Shown here piece by piece: positions 1-10,200 of a stretch of 64,000 nucleotides of DNA (position 1 is the stretch's first letter; the number at the start of each line of letters is the position of its first letter). A model generated the notes under the pieces. It was given only the letters and a program-made list of their open reading frames with translations. It ran no database searches and was not told the origin of the DNA. The position numbers were made by a program, and so were the translations under genes. Origin of the DNA: S139-23 sp047639315 (GTDB lineage: Bacteria > Planctomycetota > GCA-002687715 > DRQF01); the NCBI GenBank assembly GCA_047639315.1, contig JBLINQ010000004.1, positions 1-64,000 on the forward strand, written 5' to 3'.

Positions 1-1
1 T

Positions 2-649
2 GAAATTGGCGATATGCCCCTGCCTCTCCAGGCCAAGCTTCTTCGATTTTTGGAAGAGAGGTGCTTTCGCCGAGTGGGCGGAACCAAGGAAATCGAAGTT
101 GATGTGCGGATCATTGCCGCCACGAATCAAGATCTCGAGGCCAAGATGGAATCCAACGAATTTCGTAAAGATCTATTCTATCGTCTGAATGTCATTCCCA
201 TTGAGATTTCACCTCTACGGGAGCGCCCGGAAGATGTCGCCGACTTGGCACTCCTTTTTGCCAATCAGTATGCGACGGAATTCCGTAAGTCAGTCACCGG
301 CATTGATGATGACATGATTAAAGCACTTGAAGGCAACAGTTGGCCTGGCAACGTGCGGGAATTACGAAACGTTATCGAGCGGGCTATGATTTTGACGAAT
401 GGTCCGACTCTGAGCGCGACCGATTTCCCGCGGGCTATCACGGGGCAGCCTGGAGCGATGCCGAAGAACAACGCCGAGCTTGTCCTCGGTCCTGCTGGCA
501 TCAACTTTGAGTCTTTCGAGCGTGATTTGATCTTGAGGGCGTTAGAGATTTCTAAGGGTAATCAATCAGCTGCGGCTCGCCTGCTTCAGATGAGTCGAGA
601 CCAGATTCGCTATCGCATGGACAAATTTGGACTTCACGAAACGCATTAA
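2..649 (+). CDS. sigma-54-dependent response regulator / activator, C-terminal part (5' truncated)
   Basis: The window opens inside this gene; the reading frame is open from base 2. What remains is the second half of an AAA+ sigma-54 interaction domain, recognisable from RIIAATNQDL, FRKDLFYRLNVIPI, SPLRERPEDV and WPGNVRELRNVIERA. A short linker follows, then a Fis-type helix-turn-helix at the C-terminus (NQSAAARLLQMSRDQIRYRM). Such proteins remodel the sigma-54 RNA polymerase closed complex with ATP and bind enhancer-like sites through the HTH. The Walker A/B motifs and any receiver or sensor domain lie outside the window, so NtrC-type versus PspF-type cannot be decided. The next gene begins 14 bp downstream and codes for a hemerythrin-like protein, so the regulator may head a small stress or redox transcription unit. 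The family call is firm; its targets are unknown. Confidence 0.93.
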   Translation, partial: EIGDMPLPLQAKLLRFLEERCFRRVGGTKEIEVDVRIIAATNQDLEAKMESNEFRKDLFYRLNVIPIEISPLRERPEDVADLALLFANQYATEFRKSVTGIDDDMIKALEGNSWPGNVRELRNVIERAMILTNGPTLSATDFPRAITGQPGAMPKNNAELVLGPAGINFESFERDLILRALEISKGNQSAAARLLQMSRDQIRYRMDKFGLHETH

Positions 650-663
650 GGGAAGACGCTGAT

Positions 664-1098
664 ATGACACGGCAGACTCGAGTGTTATCCCAACACCAAG
701 ATTTGAACTACTCAATGGACAGGATTACCCTTTTGGTCAACGCACCGAAGGGAACCCTACCTGAGGACCGTACGAAATCAATCATCGAGCGAGAGTTCCG
801 AGACTTAAATGACAACGTGGTCAATCATTTCTCTTACGAAGAAACTGACGGCTACATGGCCGATGTTCTGCTTCAAGCTCCGCATCTGTCGGCGAAAATT
901 GATGGACTTTTGGCAGACCACAAGGCCATCAGGGATCGACTTAGCGCGATCAAAGCATTATCTTATGAAGACGGACCAGTGGACGTTTTCTGCGCAGAAA
1001 TCGCAGAAGTCATGCATCTGGTTCGAGCCCACGAACGAGCAGAACACGAAGTACTCCAGGCCTTCATCGTCGATGATTTTGGCTCTGGCGGTACCTAA
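664..1098 (+). CDS. hemerythrin-like (HHE) domain protein
   Basis: A 144-residue soluble protein built as a four-helix HHE/hemerythrin-like domain. Candidate iron ligands are the His in VVNHFSYEE with its downstream acidic residues, the His in DHKAI, and His residues in HLVRAHERAEHEVL. These follow the H-HxxxE-H-HxxxD/E spacing typical of the family. Known members bind a di-iron site and sense or handle O2, NO or redox stress; which applies here is not shown. The start ATG has a GGGAAG Shine-Dalgarno-like stretch 7 bases upstream. It lies 14 bp after the sigma-54 activator and 11 bp before a CBS-pair protein on the same strand, so the three are probably co-transcribed. No signal peptide is visible, so it should be cytoplasmic. 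Confidence 0.8.
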   Translation: MTRQTRVLSQHQDLNYSMDRITLLVNAPKGTLPEDRTKSIIEREFRDLNDNVVNHFSYEETDGYMADVLLQAPHLSAKIDGLLADHKAIRDRLSAIKALSYEDGPVDVFCAEIAEVMHLVRAHERAEHEVLQAFIVDDFGSGGT

Positions 1099-1109
1099 GG
1101 GAGCATTCA

Positions 1110-1520
1110 ATGACGGCAACGGCTAAAGACATCATGAAACCCGCAGTGACAAAGGGCCCAGATGCACGGCTGTCCGAGATCGCCTCCACCATGGAGACGC
1201 TGCGAATCTCGATCATCCCCATAGTCAATCAGGACAACAACTTGGTCGGTGTTGTGAGCAAGACCGACTTGGTTCATGTCATCTTGGCGAAGAATCAAGA
1301 ATGGGATGAATTGACCGCAGAAGAGGCGATGAGCCCCGCCGTGGTCTCTTGCGAACCGTCGTCGGCTTTGTCTGATGTAGCGGCCTTGATGCAAGACAAT
1401 CGAATTCATCACGTCCTTGTGATGGGTGAGGACGGCAGTGTCAATGTGATTAGTGCGTTGGACCTGACGACACCTTTGCTTCGAGCCTACGAGATGATTG
1501 TTCACAATCAGTCGAGATAA
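1110..1520 (+). CDS. CBS-pair domain protein
   Basis: A 136-residue stand-alone pair of CBS motifs. The first runs from about residue 5 (AKDIMKP) to about 60 (VVSKTDLV). The second runs from EEAMSPAVVSC to the segment ending ISALDLTTPL. Isolated CBS pairs usually bind adenine nucleotides or SAM and act as energy-state sensors; no fused effector domain is present. AGGGAGC lies just ahead of the ATG. It sits 11 bp after the hemerythrin-like gene and shortly before a tandem universal stress protein, a combination that fits a low-energy or low-oxygen stress response. The ligand and partner are not visible in the sequence. Confidence 0.88.
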   Translation: MTATAKDIMKPAVTKGPDARLSEIASTMETLRISIIPIVNQDNNLVGVVSKTDLVHVILAKNQEWDELTAEEAMSPAVVSCEPSSALSDVAALMQDNRIHHVLVMGEDGSVNVISALDLTTPLLRAYEMIVHNQSR

Positions 1521-1712
1521 CAACGGGCTGGGGTGAAGCCCGGAAACCAGCCTTCGGCATTGGTTTTGCAACTCACCCAGCGTAATTGACCGTTCCGATA
1601 TTGCGGCAGATGGACGGCACCTCGCTCAGAACTTCTGAGGACCTTGGTGCAATGATGGGGTTCGCCCGATGCCAAATGCTCAATGCCGGACTTCGTGAAT
1701 GAGGAGATCAGC

Positions 1713-2603
1713 ATGTTCCCCAAGAAACTTCTTCTATGCGTTGATTCGATCGAGCACTTCGACACTTGCAAGGCTGAAGTCGGTTGGATGGCGCGGCATC
1801 TAAGCTGTGATCTTGTTCTCTTCCACGCAGCTCCTGAGCGGTGGCTCGATGCTGGTCCAGTCAGTGATGGTGAATTGATCGAATTGCCATGGCTCAACGG
1901 ATTGGTGGATGACCCAGCCCTCGTGAATCTGCAAATTGAGACGGCAACAGATGCAGGCTTCGCATCCCTTGTTGATTCAATCCATGGGGCCGCCAACAAG
2001 TTTGGTGCCGATGTGATTGTTGTCCCAACTCATGGCCGCCACGGGATAGACCGCTTGCTCTTTGACAGTGTTGCTGAACGGGTGTTGCGCAGCTGCAAAT
2101 TCCCGGTACTCACATTTGACCTCAATCGGATGCCAGTGGGCAAGGCTGACCTGCCTATTGATCGTATCGTTTGTCCGATCGATTTCTCGAAGCCATCGAA
2201 GAGCGCGCTTGCCAAGGCGGCGAAGCTGGCAAAGGAACTGAATGTTGGGCTCACGGTCTTCCATGCCATCAATGATTACTTCACAGCGGCCTATCCGATT
2301 GACGGCATTCCGTCGCTCGATACTTATCTTCCACATTTGATGGATGAAGTCGCAGCGCGTGTTGATGACTTGGCGAAGACTGTGGCCGAAGAGTTCTCCT
2401 TAGAAACTTCAGCGACAACATCCATTGGATCTATTACCAATGAGCTGGCTGATTGCACCGACAAGTATGGAAACCCCTTGATTGTCATGTCGACCGCCGG
2501 TCGCGATTCTCTCGGGGATCATATCTTGGGAAGCCTCACAGAGCGTGTTGTGCGCAGTCTTCATGTACCAGTCTTGGCGCTGCCACAAGAAGATGCCGAG
2601 TAG
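1713..2603 (+). CDS. tandem universal stress protein (two UspA domains)
   Basis: About 296 residues holding two consecutive UspA domains. The first opens with KKLLLCVDSIEHF and ends near VLRSCKFPVLTF. The second opens with IDRIVCPIDFSKPS and ends with the typical motif GSLTERVVRSLHVPVL. The nucleotide-binding signature is degenerate in domain 1 (VPTHGRHGIDRLLFDSVAERVL) and closer to the G-2x-G-9x-G(S/T) form in domain 2 (STAGRDSLGDHILGS). An in-frame ATG lies 30 bases upstream, but the start chosen here has GAGGAG six bases before it. Tandem Usps act in stress survival, often under oxygen limitation. It completes the activator/HHE/CBS group and is followed by a terminator-like hairpin. Confidence 0.92.
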   Translation: MFPKKLLLCVDSIEHFDTCKAEVGWMARHLSCDLVLFHAAPERWLDAGPVSDGELIELPWLNGLVDDPALVNLQIETATDAGFASLVDSIHGAANKFGADVIVVPTHGRHGIDRLLFDSVAERVLRSCKFPVLTFDLNRMPVGKADLPIDRIVCPIDFSKPSKSALAKAAKLAKELNVGLTVFHAINDYFTAAYPIDGIPSLDTYLPHLMDEVAARVDDLAKTVAEEFSLETSATTSIGSITNELADCTDKYGNPLIVMSTAGRDSLGDHILGSLTERVVRSLHVPVLALPQEDAE

Positions 2604-2654
2604 TCGCGTGAAACAAGCCTGAATCGAGTCGGGACAAACATCATCATCAGAAGT

Positions 2655-2690
2655 GGGGGAGCGTTCGAGAAATGCTCCCCCTCGTCTTAT
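2655..2690 (+). terminator. terminator-like hairpin after the universal stress gene
   Basis: A perfect 8-bp stem (GGGGGAGC / GCTCCCCC, 2655-2662 with 2674-2681) with an 11-base loop, 51 bases after the usp stop. The following bases (TCGTCTTAT) are only moderately T-rich, so termination is likely but not certain. Confidence 0.45.
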
Positions 2691-2780
2691 GTCACGCCGC
2701 ATTCCCTTAAGTCATTGTCATTTCCGATAGGAAGTCCACAATGATGCCTTCAGAAAACCACATGATTTTGAGTGGATGGT

Positions 2781-4442
2781 ATGAGGCAGAACTTCAGTTC
2801 ATATGTTCCAGTTTGCATGATTTTCCTTATGATAGGAACCGCGACTTTGTGCTTTTACTTCCTTGGCAAGGAGGCGAGTGAAGTCGAACTCGATGACAGG
2901 GCAACGGTGATCGTGGAAAGCGACCTACCACGGGCACGTTTACCGGATCGAGTGAACCTACCTGAGCGCCCCTCGGCGTTGACCAAGCCTTCGGCAACCA
3001 CAATCATCCAAGGTGAAACGCAGGCGACTCCCAAAGAGATCGAAACCGCATCGAAGGACGAGCTAAGGGAAATTCTGATCCGTGTGGTTCATGATGAATC
3101 GGGTGTGCCGGTTCCGACGGCATCTATCTTTGCCTGGGTGTCATTGGGTCATGAGCAAAAGTTGGGGTTTCCTCGTTTAGTCGGCAAGACCAACGAAGCT
3201 GGCTTGCTTCTTATTTCAACTGACGTTCACACCAAGAAACTCGCCGCGACGGCCGAGGGTTATGTCGCGTCCGAGCAATTTCCTTTGAATACCGGGCCAG
3301 AAATGACCATGGTTCTTGTTCCGTCACAATCTTTGAAGGTTCGTTTTGTGGACGCGTTCCGCCGCCCAGTGAAGCCGATTTTTGTTCGTGTCAGTCGCTT
3401 TGGCCGTAAGCTGGATCCTTTTCACATATTCTCCAGTAAGGCCGATCAGTCCGGATTCGACGACAATGACTATCGTGTGAGTGGGCATTGGAGCGATGGC
3501 GGAGGAAGGATTGAGTTTCGAGGGCTCAGCCCGGGTAAGACACGTCTCTACATCGATGGTGGCACCATGGTCACAACTTCTGGCCATCTGTATCTTGACG
3601 TGACGTTGCCGAGTCCGCCGATTGAAGTTGTTCTCGCAACTCCAATGATTGTGGGGTTCGAGTTTCAGGCTGGCATGAAAGTGCCGTTTCGAATCGAGCG
3701 GCCAAGCTTGAAGGATAGCGGTAATGCGCCCTCACAGTCCGAGAGTGAGATTTGGCGTAAGTACACCGCACTCTGGCCCCAGGCGACCTTTGTCGTCATG
3801 CCACTGGACGAACCGAAAGGCGCGACGTTGGCTATCAGTTATCTGGATGGCGAGAAGTGGCAAGTCGCAAAGATCCCCTTTGTTGAGGCCAGTGTTTTTG
3901 GCGAACCTCATCGTATTCAATTGAAGTCCAAGGCTTTTCGTTCAATCCGACTGGGCTTTCAAATGCCGTCGGGCAAGTGGCTCAGTGATTTTGATCAATT
4001 TCGAATCAAGGAAAAATCGACGGGGGCCACAGTCGCCAACGGCAAGTCGGTCGACATCCAGCTGATGGATGGCACTTATTTAGTTGAGTTGACGACGGTC
4101 TTGGCACCAAGTTATGGAAGCCGATTCGAATTCAAGGTGGATGAGACGACGCGGTCAGTTGACATAGCGCTCAAGAACGAGCTTTGGCGGGTCCCGGTGG
4201 AGCTCCACTGTGATGATGGACCACGCCTGCGAGTTAAGATAGCTGTGACATCGAAGCAGTTTCTCCCATTAGGCGTGGCCTATGTCTTTGGTGAGAAATT
4301 CGATGTGTGGTTGTCGGCGACTGGTTCATTCGATCTTGTTGCGAGTGCTCCTGGGTATTCCTCGAAGCCGTTGACCGTCTCGTTTAAAGACAAGGAATGG
4401 CGCGATGAGGCTGTCGTTCTTAAGCTGCTGAGAACCCAATAA
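2781..4442 (+). CDS. membrane-anchored protein with carboxypeptidase-regulatory-like beta domains, unknown function
   Basis: A 553-residue protein with one N-terminal hydrophobic helix (about residues 9-28, PVCMIFLMIGTATLCFYF) that could serve as signal anchor. A low-complexity linker follows, and the rest is beta-rich. Residues about 95-175 resemble a carboxypeptidase regulatory-like fold (ILIRVVHDESGVPVPTASI ... AATAEGYVASEQFPL). Further segments with the same style (VRFVDAFRRPVKPIFVRVS; KSVDIQLMDGTYLVELTT) suggest several Ig-like repeats. No catalytic motif is recognised. A GTG nine bases upstream is an alternative start. It is isolated, with about 175 bp upstream and 150 bp to the efflux operon downstream. 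A cell-surface or periplasmic structural role is a guess from architecture only. Confidence 0.7.
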   Translation: MRQNFSSYVPVCMIFLMIGTATLCFYFLGKEASEVELDDRATVIVESDLPRARLPDRVNLPERPSALTKPSATTIIQGETQATPKEIETASKDELREILIRVVHDESGVPVPTASIFAWVSLGHEQKLGFPRLVGKTNEAGLLLISTDVHTKKLAATAEGYVASEQFPLNTGPEMTMVLVPSQSLKVRFVDAFRRPVKPIFVRVSRFGRKLDPFHIFSSKADQSGFDDNDYRVSGHWSDGGGRIEFRGLSPGKTRLYIDGGTMVTTSGHLYLDVTLPSPPIEVVLATPMIVGFEFQAGMKVPFRIERPSLKDSGNAPSQSESEIWRKYTALWPQATFVVMPLDEPKGATLAISYLDGEKWQVAKIPFVEASVFGEPHRIQLKSKAFRSIRLGFQMPSGKWLSDFDQFRIKEKSTGATVANGKSVDIQLMDGTYLVELTTVLAPSYGSRFEFKVDETTRSVDIALKNELWRVPVELHCDDGPRLRVKIAVTSKQFLPLGVAYVFGEKFDVWLSATGSFDLVASAPGYSSKPLTVSFKDKEWRDEAVVLKLLRTQ

Positions 4443-4593
4443 GAAGGGCTGTGAACGGCACTCTTCGGGTATTCCCCGACCTTCTTTGCGGCCAGAAATA
4501 GTCAGGAAGAGACCAATTCCTCTTTCATATTGAGGGCAATCCGCTAAATATCTTGGGTCAGTCACTCATCTTTCGCTACGAGAAATAGACAGC

Positions 4594-5949
4594 ATGGGGC
4601 AAACAGTGAAGACTCATTTCGCGAAATATGCCGTATTGGGAGTCCTACTCTGTAGTTGCGCCACATCAGACCCATCACGCGACCGCGAATGGGTGTCCGG
4701 CGAACTGTCGGAGCGACTCGGGGCAGGTATCCCTCTCTCAGAGACGGAACCAACCCCTTCGACTCCGCCGGGGCTTCAGGTGAGTGACGGATTAGACATC
4801 GATGAAGCAGTAGCCTATTCGTTGTGGAATCACCCAGACTTTGCCGCAACCGTGGCTCAACTCGGAGTCTCCAGAGCCGAGCTTCATCAAGCGGGCCTGT
4901 TGCGCAATCCCATCCTCGCATTCTTGTTTCCTCTCGGACCGAAACAGCTAGAAGCCACACTCCAAGTAGCCGTGGATGTCTTGTGGCAAAGGGATCAGAG
5001 AATTGAGATGGCACAAGGCGATCTTTTCGCTCTCTCAGAGCGATTGGTCGCGGCCGGTCTTGGTCAGGCTCAAGCTGCGCGGCAGGCTTTTGTTGAATCT
5101 CTTTGGAGTCGACGCAAGACGGGCATTCTTGCCCAAGTCGTTGCCCTCGAAGAAGAGAATATCGCACTCCTCGTTCGTGCCCTGGGGCTGGGCGACATCG
5201 CCGAGATCGTCGTCGACAAGGCGCGGGTGCAAATGGATCTGTCGAAGCTCGATTCTGAAGGAGCCGAACTTGAGTTGGCGCACCAATTGACGGTCTTGCG
5301 CGAGGCCTTGGGAGGCGACATAGAACCTGCCGCTACCGATCTGGTCGAAATGGAAGACCTCATATTCATGACCTCGGCGCCGGTGGAGGATTTGTGCCAG
5401 AGAGCTTTAGCCGCTCGCCCGGACTTGAGAGCAATTGAGTTTGAATTGGAATCCGGTATTGCACGGGCCGGCTTGGCAGCCAAGTCCATTCCTACCTTGG
5501 AGCTCATCGTTGATGCCAATGGCGAGGGAACGGAGGGATTTGAAATTGGGCCCGGCGTTTGGGTGGAACTCCCAATTTTTGACACCGGGGGCGCACGTGT
5601 CGATATTGCCGAGTCTCAGTTGCTCGTCATCATTGCACGCCGACGGGCCCTGGAGCGTCGCATCTGTGAAGATGTTAAGCGACTTTATGCCGACTACACC
5701 AATCGCCTGACCTATTTGACCCGTGCCCAACGAGAGTTTGAGACCGGCACCAAAGTCATCATGGAATCGCTGGTGAAACAGCGACGGCTCGGCGACATCA
5801 ACGAGCTTGAGGTGGTGGCTTACCAGCGCTTACTTCTTGCGCAAAAACTTAAACTCGCCGAGTGGAGGTATCGAGTTCAGAATGCCCATATCTCGCTCGA
5901 GGCCGCGGTCGGTGCCAAGCTCAGTCCGAAATTGGAAACGAAGAAATGA
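4594..5949 (+). CDS. outer-membrane efflux lipoprotein (TolC/CusC-like)
   Basis: 451 residues. The N-terminus carries a lipoprotein signal with lipobox LCSC around residue 17-20, so the mature protein should be lipid-anchored at Cys 20. The body has the two repeated helical halves of the OEP family: a SLWNHPDFAATVAQLGVSRAEL segment near residue 72, a second half starting near DLRAIEFELESGIARAGL, then ELPIFDTGGARVDIAESQ. This layout matches RND outer-membrane channels such as CusC/CzcC. The stop overlaps the ATG of the adaptor gene (ATGA), and the permease follows with a TAATG overlap, so a complete tripartite efflux pump is encoded. The ribosome-binding site is weak (GAGAAATAG). Confidence 0.9.
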   Translation: MGQTVKTHFAKYAVLGVLLCSCATSDPSRDREWVSGELSERLGAGIPLSETEPTPSTPPGLQVSDGLDIDEAVAYSLWNHPDFAATVAQLGVSRAELHQAGLLRNPILAFLFPLGPKQLEATLQVAVDVLWQRDQRIEMAQGDLFALSERLVAAGLGQAQAARQAFVESLWSRRKTGILAQVVALEEENIALLVRALGLGDIAEIVVDKARVQMDLSKLDSEGAELELAHQLTVLREALGGDIEPAATDLVEMEDLIFMTSAPVEDLCQRALAARPDLRAIEFELESGIARAGLAAKSIPTLELIVDANGEGTEGFEIGPGVWVELPIFDTGGARVDIAESQLLVIIARRRALERRICEDVKRLYADYTNRLTYLTRAQREFETGTKVIMESLVKQRRLGDINELEVVAYQRLLLAQKLKLAEWRYRVQNAHISLEAAVGAKLSPKLETKK

Positions 5950-7223
5950 ACCGTCAATTCCTGTGCATCATGATCATGACCCTGCTCGTCCTCTGTGCGT
6001 GTCGAGATGATAGCGGCCCACGAGGGCACAAGAGTCCACCGTCGGCCCGCATCGAGGGCGGACGATCGGAGGCAGATGCGGCTCTCGTCATTTTGCCGCC
6101 CGAGTCGGTTGAGCGTTTGGGGATTCAGGTCGCCGTCGTCGGTGAGACTGATTCGCCGACATTGCGACTGCTGGGCGCGGACGTCATGTTACCCACGGAT
6201 GCCCGGATGATTGTTCGAGCTCCTTTTGTTGGTCGAGTCTTGACGGACAAGGCCACCAAGTGGCCGACCGTGGGACAGACAGTTTCTGCTCAAGATGGCC
6301 TGATGTTTCTTCAACCAGTTCTGACTCCGGAGCGGGAAGTCCTGACGCCCAACGAACAGCTCGACTTAGCGACGAAGAGGCTCGATGTACGACTGCGCAA
6401 GAACCAGGCTGAAGGTGAATTGGAATCGGCCACAGCACGTTTGATTGCAGCCAAGGCCGAATATGAACGAGCCTCTGAATTGCTCAAGAACAAGTTGGGG
6501 GACGTCAAGAGGGTGGAAGCCGCTCTGGCAGCGATGAATGTTGCCAAAGCGCAACAGATGGCGGCCGAACGCGCTTCAATCATGCTTGAAACAGTAATGG
6601 CAACAACGACAGGCGGCAAAGGCCAGCCGATGTCGATCAAGGCCCCGATTGCTGGTTTAATTGAGAATATGACCGTCGGTCCCGGGCAATTGGTGGCCGC
6701 TGGCGCCGATCTAATAACCCTGATCTCGATGAAAGAGATGTGGCTTGCCGTCGATATTTATGCCGGAGAGATCTCCGAATTAGACTTGGACGCCGTGATT
6801 GAAGTCTTCAATTTGGGGGCCAAAGGTGGAGAGGTTCTTTGGCGGGGAGTGCCGCTCAACTTCATGCTCGATAACAGAATCGGGCAAGCGACGACGCGAC
6901 GCTATTATCGACTGGAGAAAAACGTCTCTCAGCCAAGCCCCAAGAAGATGCCCTTACCGGGAGAACGAGTCGCCGTCCGGATTCCCCGCTTCCAAAAGGG
7001 CATGACGACGACGTTGCCCATGGCCGCAGTCATTTTCGATTTGAACGGCGCGGCTTGGGTGTATTGCGAAGAATCGAAAGGACGATATCGTCGCGCCCCG
7101 ATTCTGATTCAGAGCCGAGATGGCGATCAAGTGCGTCTCATGAAGGGGCCCAAGCCTGGCGTGCGTGTTGTTATCGAAGGGGCCGCTGAGCTATTTGGCA
7201 CTGAATTTGGAACTGGAAAGTAA
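5946..7223 (+). CDS. RND efflux periplasmic adaptor (HlyD/CusB-like) lipoprotein
   Basis: 425 residues from the ATG that overlaps the stop of the outer-membrane gene. An in-frame ORF extends further upstream but lies inside that gene. The N-terminus is a lipoprotein signal with a Cys at LVLCAC. The order is N-terminal beta-barrel/lipoyl half, a long alpha-helical hairpin rich in Ala, Lys and Glu (about residues 140-215), and the second lipoyl half (SIKAPIAGLIENMTVGPGQL). A membrane-proximal domain follows, ending near GVRVVIEGAAELF. It bridges the inner-membrane permease and the outer-membrane channel and can present substrate, often metal ions in CusB relatives. No Met-rich N-terminal metal site like that of CusB is obvious. 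Confidence 0.9.
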   Translation: MNRQFLCIMIMTLLVLCACRDDSGPRGHKSPPSARIEGGRSEADAALVILPPESVERLGIQVAVVGETDSPTLRLLGADVMLPTDARMIVRAPFVGRVLTDKATKWPTVGQTVSAQDGLMFLQPVLTPEREVLTPNEQLDLATKRLDVRLRKNQAEGELESATARLIAAKAEYERASELLKNKLGDVKRVEAALAAMNVAKAQQMAAERASIMLETVMATTTGGKGQPMSIKAPIAGLIENMTVGPGQLVAAGADLITLISMKEMWLAVDIYAGEISELDLDAVIEVFNLGAKGGEVLWRGVPLNFMLDNRIGQATTRRYYRLEKNVSQPSPKKMPLPGERVAVRIPRFQKGMTTTLPMAAVIFDLNGAAWVYCEESKGRYRRAPILIQSRDGDQVRLMKGPKPGVRVVIEGAAELFGTEFGTGK

Positions 7224-10200
7224 TGCTACGACTTCTTGTTTCCTCATCATTGCGCTTCCGCCTACTCGTTGTCGCTTTGGCTTTTGCCATTGTCGCTGTC
7301 GGGTATCGCCGTAGTAGCGATCTTCCTGTTGATGTATTTCCTGAGTTTGCTCCGCCACTCATTGAAATCCAGACGGAGGCACCTGGGTTCTCCGTCGAGG
7401 AAATTGACGAATTTGTCACGGTGCCTTTGGAAAGTTTTCTGGTCGGGACTCCCGGAGTGGCAAACGTTCGCTCCAAGTCTGTCCTTGGTTTGTCATCCGT
7501 CAGGCTGATCCTCGAGAATGGGGCCGATGTCTTAGGTTCCCGGCAAGCGGTTCAGGAACGTCTCGGAACCGCGGTCAATTTCTTGCCATCTGCGGTGCGA
7601 ACACCGGTCATGTTGGCACCCCTATCTGCACTCAGTCGAGTGATGAAGGTTGGCGTCTCAAGCAAGAAACTCTCCATGCTTGAGCTTTCCGATCTTATTC
7701 GTTGGACTGTTCGCCCGCGCCTGATGAGCGTACCTGGAGTTGTCAATGTTGCGGTATGGGGGCAGCGAGATCGCGAACTCCAAATCGAAGTTGATCCTGA
7801 ACGCTTGCAGGCCAATGAACTGACTTTGGATCAGCTCATCGAAGCCGGCAGGTCAGCCTCTTCTGTCGGGGCTGGCGGATTTATCGATACGCCCAATCAG
7901 CGCTTGTCGATTGTCGCCAATCTTGCGGCCAAAACCGCAAAAGATCTGGCGCGCACGCCCATTGAAACGAGTACGCGGGCGGCCCGATTAGGGGACGTGG
8001 CGAATGTCGTTGAAGGGGAAGCGCCTCTTATTGGCGAGGGCGTCATCGATGGTGGGTTGGGCCTCTTGCTCATCGTCGAGAAGCAACCAGGTGCCAACAC
8101 CCTCAACGTGACTGAAGGCGTCGAGAAAGCCCTTCGCGCTTTGGCCCCCGCCCTCACCGACGTCAAAGTTGATTCAACGATCTTTCGGCCTGCAACCTTC
8201 ATCGAAATGTCCGTGGAGAATCTCAAGCATTCACTGCTCATCGGAATTCTCTTGGTCGCGATGGTGCTCGCCTTCTTCTTGTTTGATTGGCGAACGGCTC
8301 TTATTTCCATGACCGCGTTGCCAATTTCTTTGTTTGTTGCGGTTCTCGTTTTGGATGCCCTTGGCCATGGCATCAATACGATGGTCCTGGCTGGGCTCAT
8401 TATCTCTCTTGGCGAAGTTGTCGATGACGCCATCATTGATGTCGAGAACATCTCACGCCGACTGAGACTCAGCAAGGGCAGTGGGCGAAGTGTATTTCGC
8501 ATTGTCTTGGACGCTTCCATGGAAGTGCGCGGCGCGGTTGGCTACGGCACCATGGTCATCATCCTCGTCATGGTACCCGTCTTTTTCCTTGAGGGCTTGG
8601 CAGGTTCATTCTTCCGACCGCTTGCTTGGGCCTACGTTCTCGCCATTCTCGCGTCACTACTCACGGCAATTACGCTTACTCCGGCACTTTCGATGATGCT
8701 TCTTGCTAAACGACGAGAGGCTGAAAAAACACCGCCTCTGATTCGTGCGGCGATCGCGCTCTATCGGCCAATCCTGGCCGGTGTCTTGCGAATTCCCAAA
8801 ATCGTTGTCACCTCCGCTGTCCTCATCCTCCTTGGATCTGGTGCACTCTTCACTGGCTTTGGTGAAGATTTCATGCCTCGCTTCAAGGAATACGACTTCT
8901 TGATGCACTGGGTAGAGAAACCCGGCATTGGCATCGATGCCAGCCGTCGTATTACTGAACGAGTTGGCGTTGAGCTCATGGAAGTTCCGGGCGTGCGAAA
9001 CTTTGGCGCGCACATTGGTCGGGCCGAAGTGGCAGATGAAGTCGTCGGCCCAGATTTCACTGAGCTGTGGATTAGCATCGATCCGGAAGCGGATTACGAC
9101 GCCACGATCAATCGAGTGGCAGAAGTCATCGATGGATATCCCGGGCTCTACCGCGACCTCTTGACCTATTTGAAGGAGAGAATCAAAGAGGTCTTGACGG
9201 GGACCAGCGCCAGTATTGTGGTGCGCATCCATGGCGCCGACTTAGCTGAGCTTCGGCAGCAAGCGGAAGAGGTGAAAGCCAAAATGAAAGGCATCGAGGG
9301 TCTCATTAACTTGAAGGTTGAACACCAGGTCTTGGTGCCCCGCTTGCAGATCGATCTGAAGCCAGATGCGGTCGAGACTTTTGGTGTCGCTCCCTCTCGG
9401 ATTCGTCAGACGCTCAATACCTTTGTCAATGGTTTTATCGTGGGTGAAATCTTCGAAGGTCAACGCATGTACCGCGTGGTCGTGCGAGGCGATCCGAAGA
9501 AGGTGCAAGACCCCGAAGCGATCGCCAGACTGCCGGTCGGGCTGCCCAATGGCGGCTACGTGCCGATGGGCGACGTCGCTCATATTGCTTTTGTACCGTC
9601 GCCAAATGTGATCAAACGCGATGGCGGGTCACGCCGCATCGACGTCGTTGGCAACGTCAAAGGCAGAGACTTGGCCTCAGTTGCAACCGAGGTCGAGCAG
9701 GCCGTGATGACGCATGAATTTCCGCGTGGGTATCACCCGGAATTCCTTGGGGAATACAAAGCACAGAAGGAGGCCAGGACTCAACTCCTTTCCCTTTGTG
9801 CTCTCAGCATCCTTGGGGTCTTGGTCCTTCTGCAAACCAATTTTCGGTCGTTGAGGGCAACGCTCATTGTCTTTCTGGCCTTGCCGTTCTCTTTGGCAGG
9901 AGGAGTCCTTGCAGTCTATTTCTCTGGTGGAATTCTCTCTTTAGGGTCATTCATCGGATTTGTCACTGTCCTCGGAGTGGGCGCACGAAACTCGATTATG
10001 ATGATTGACCATTATCGCCACTTAGAACTTGAAGAAGGGGTTCCTTTCGGCATCGAGTTGGTACGGCGAGGGGCAGAGGAACGCCTGGCCCCGATTCTTA
10101 TGACGGCATTGACCACTGCTCTGGCTTTGATTCCTATCGTGGCGGCAGCAGGCAAGCCCGGGACTGAGATTGAACATCCCATGGCGATCGTGATCCTCGG

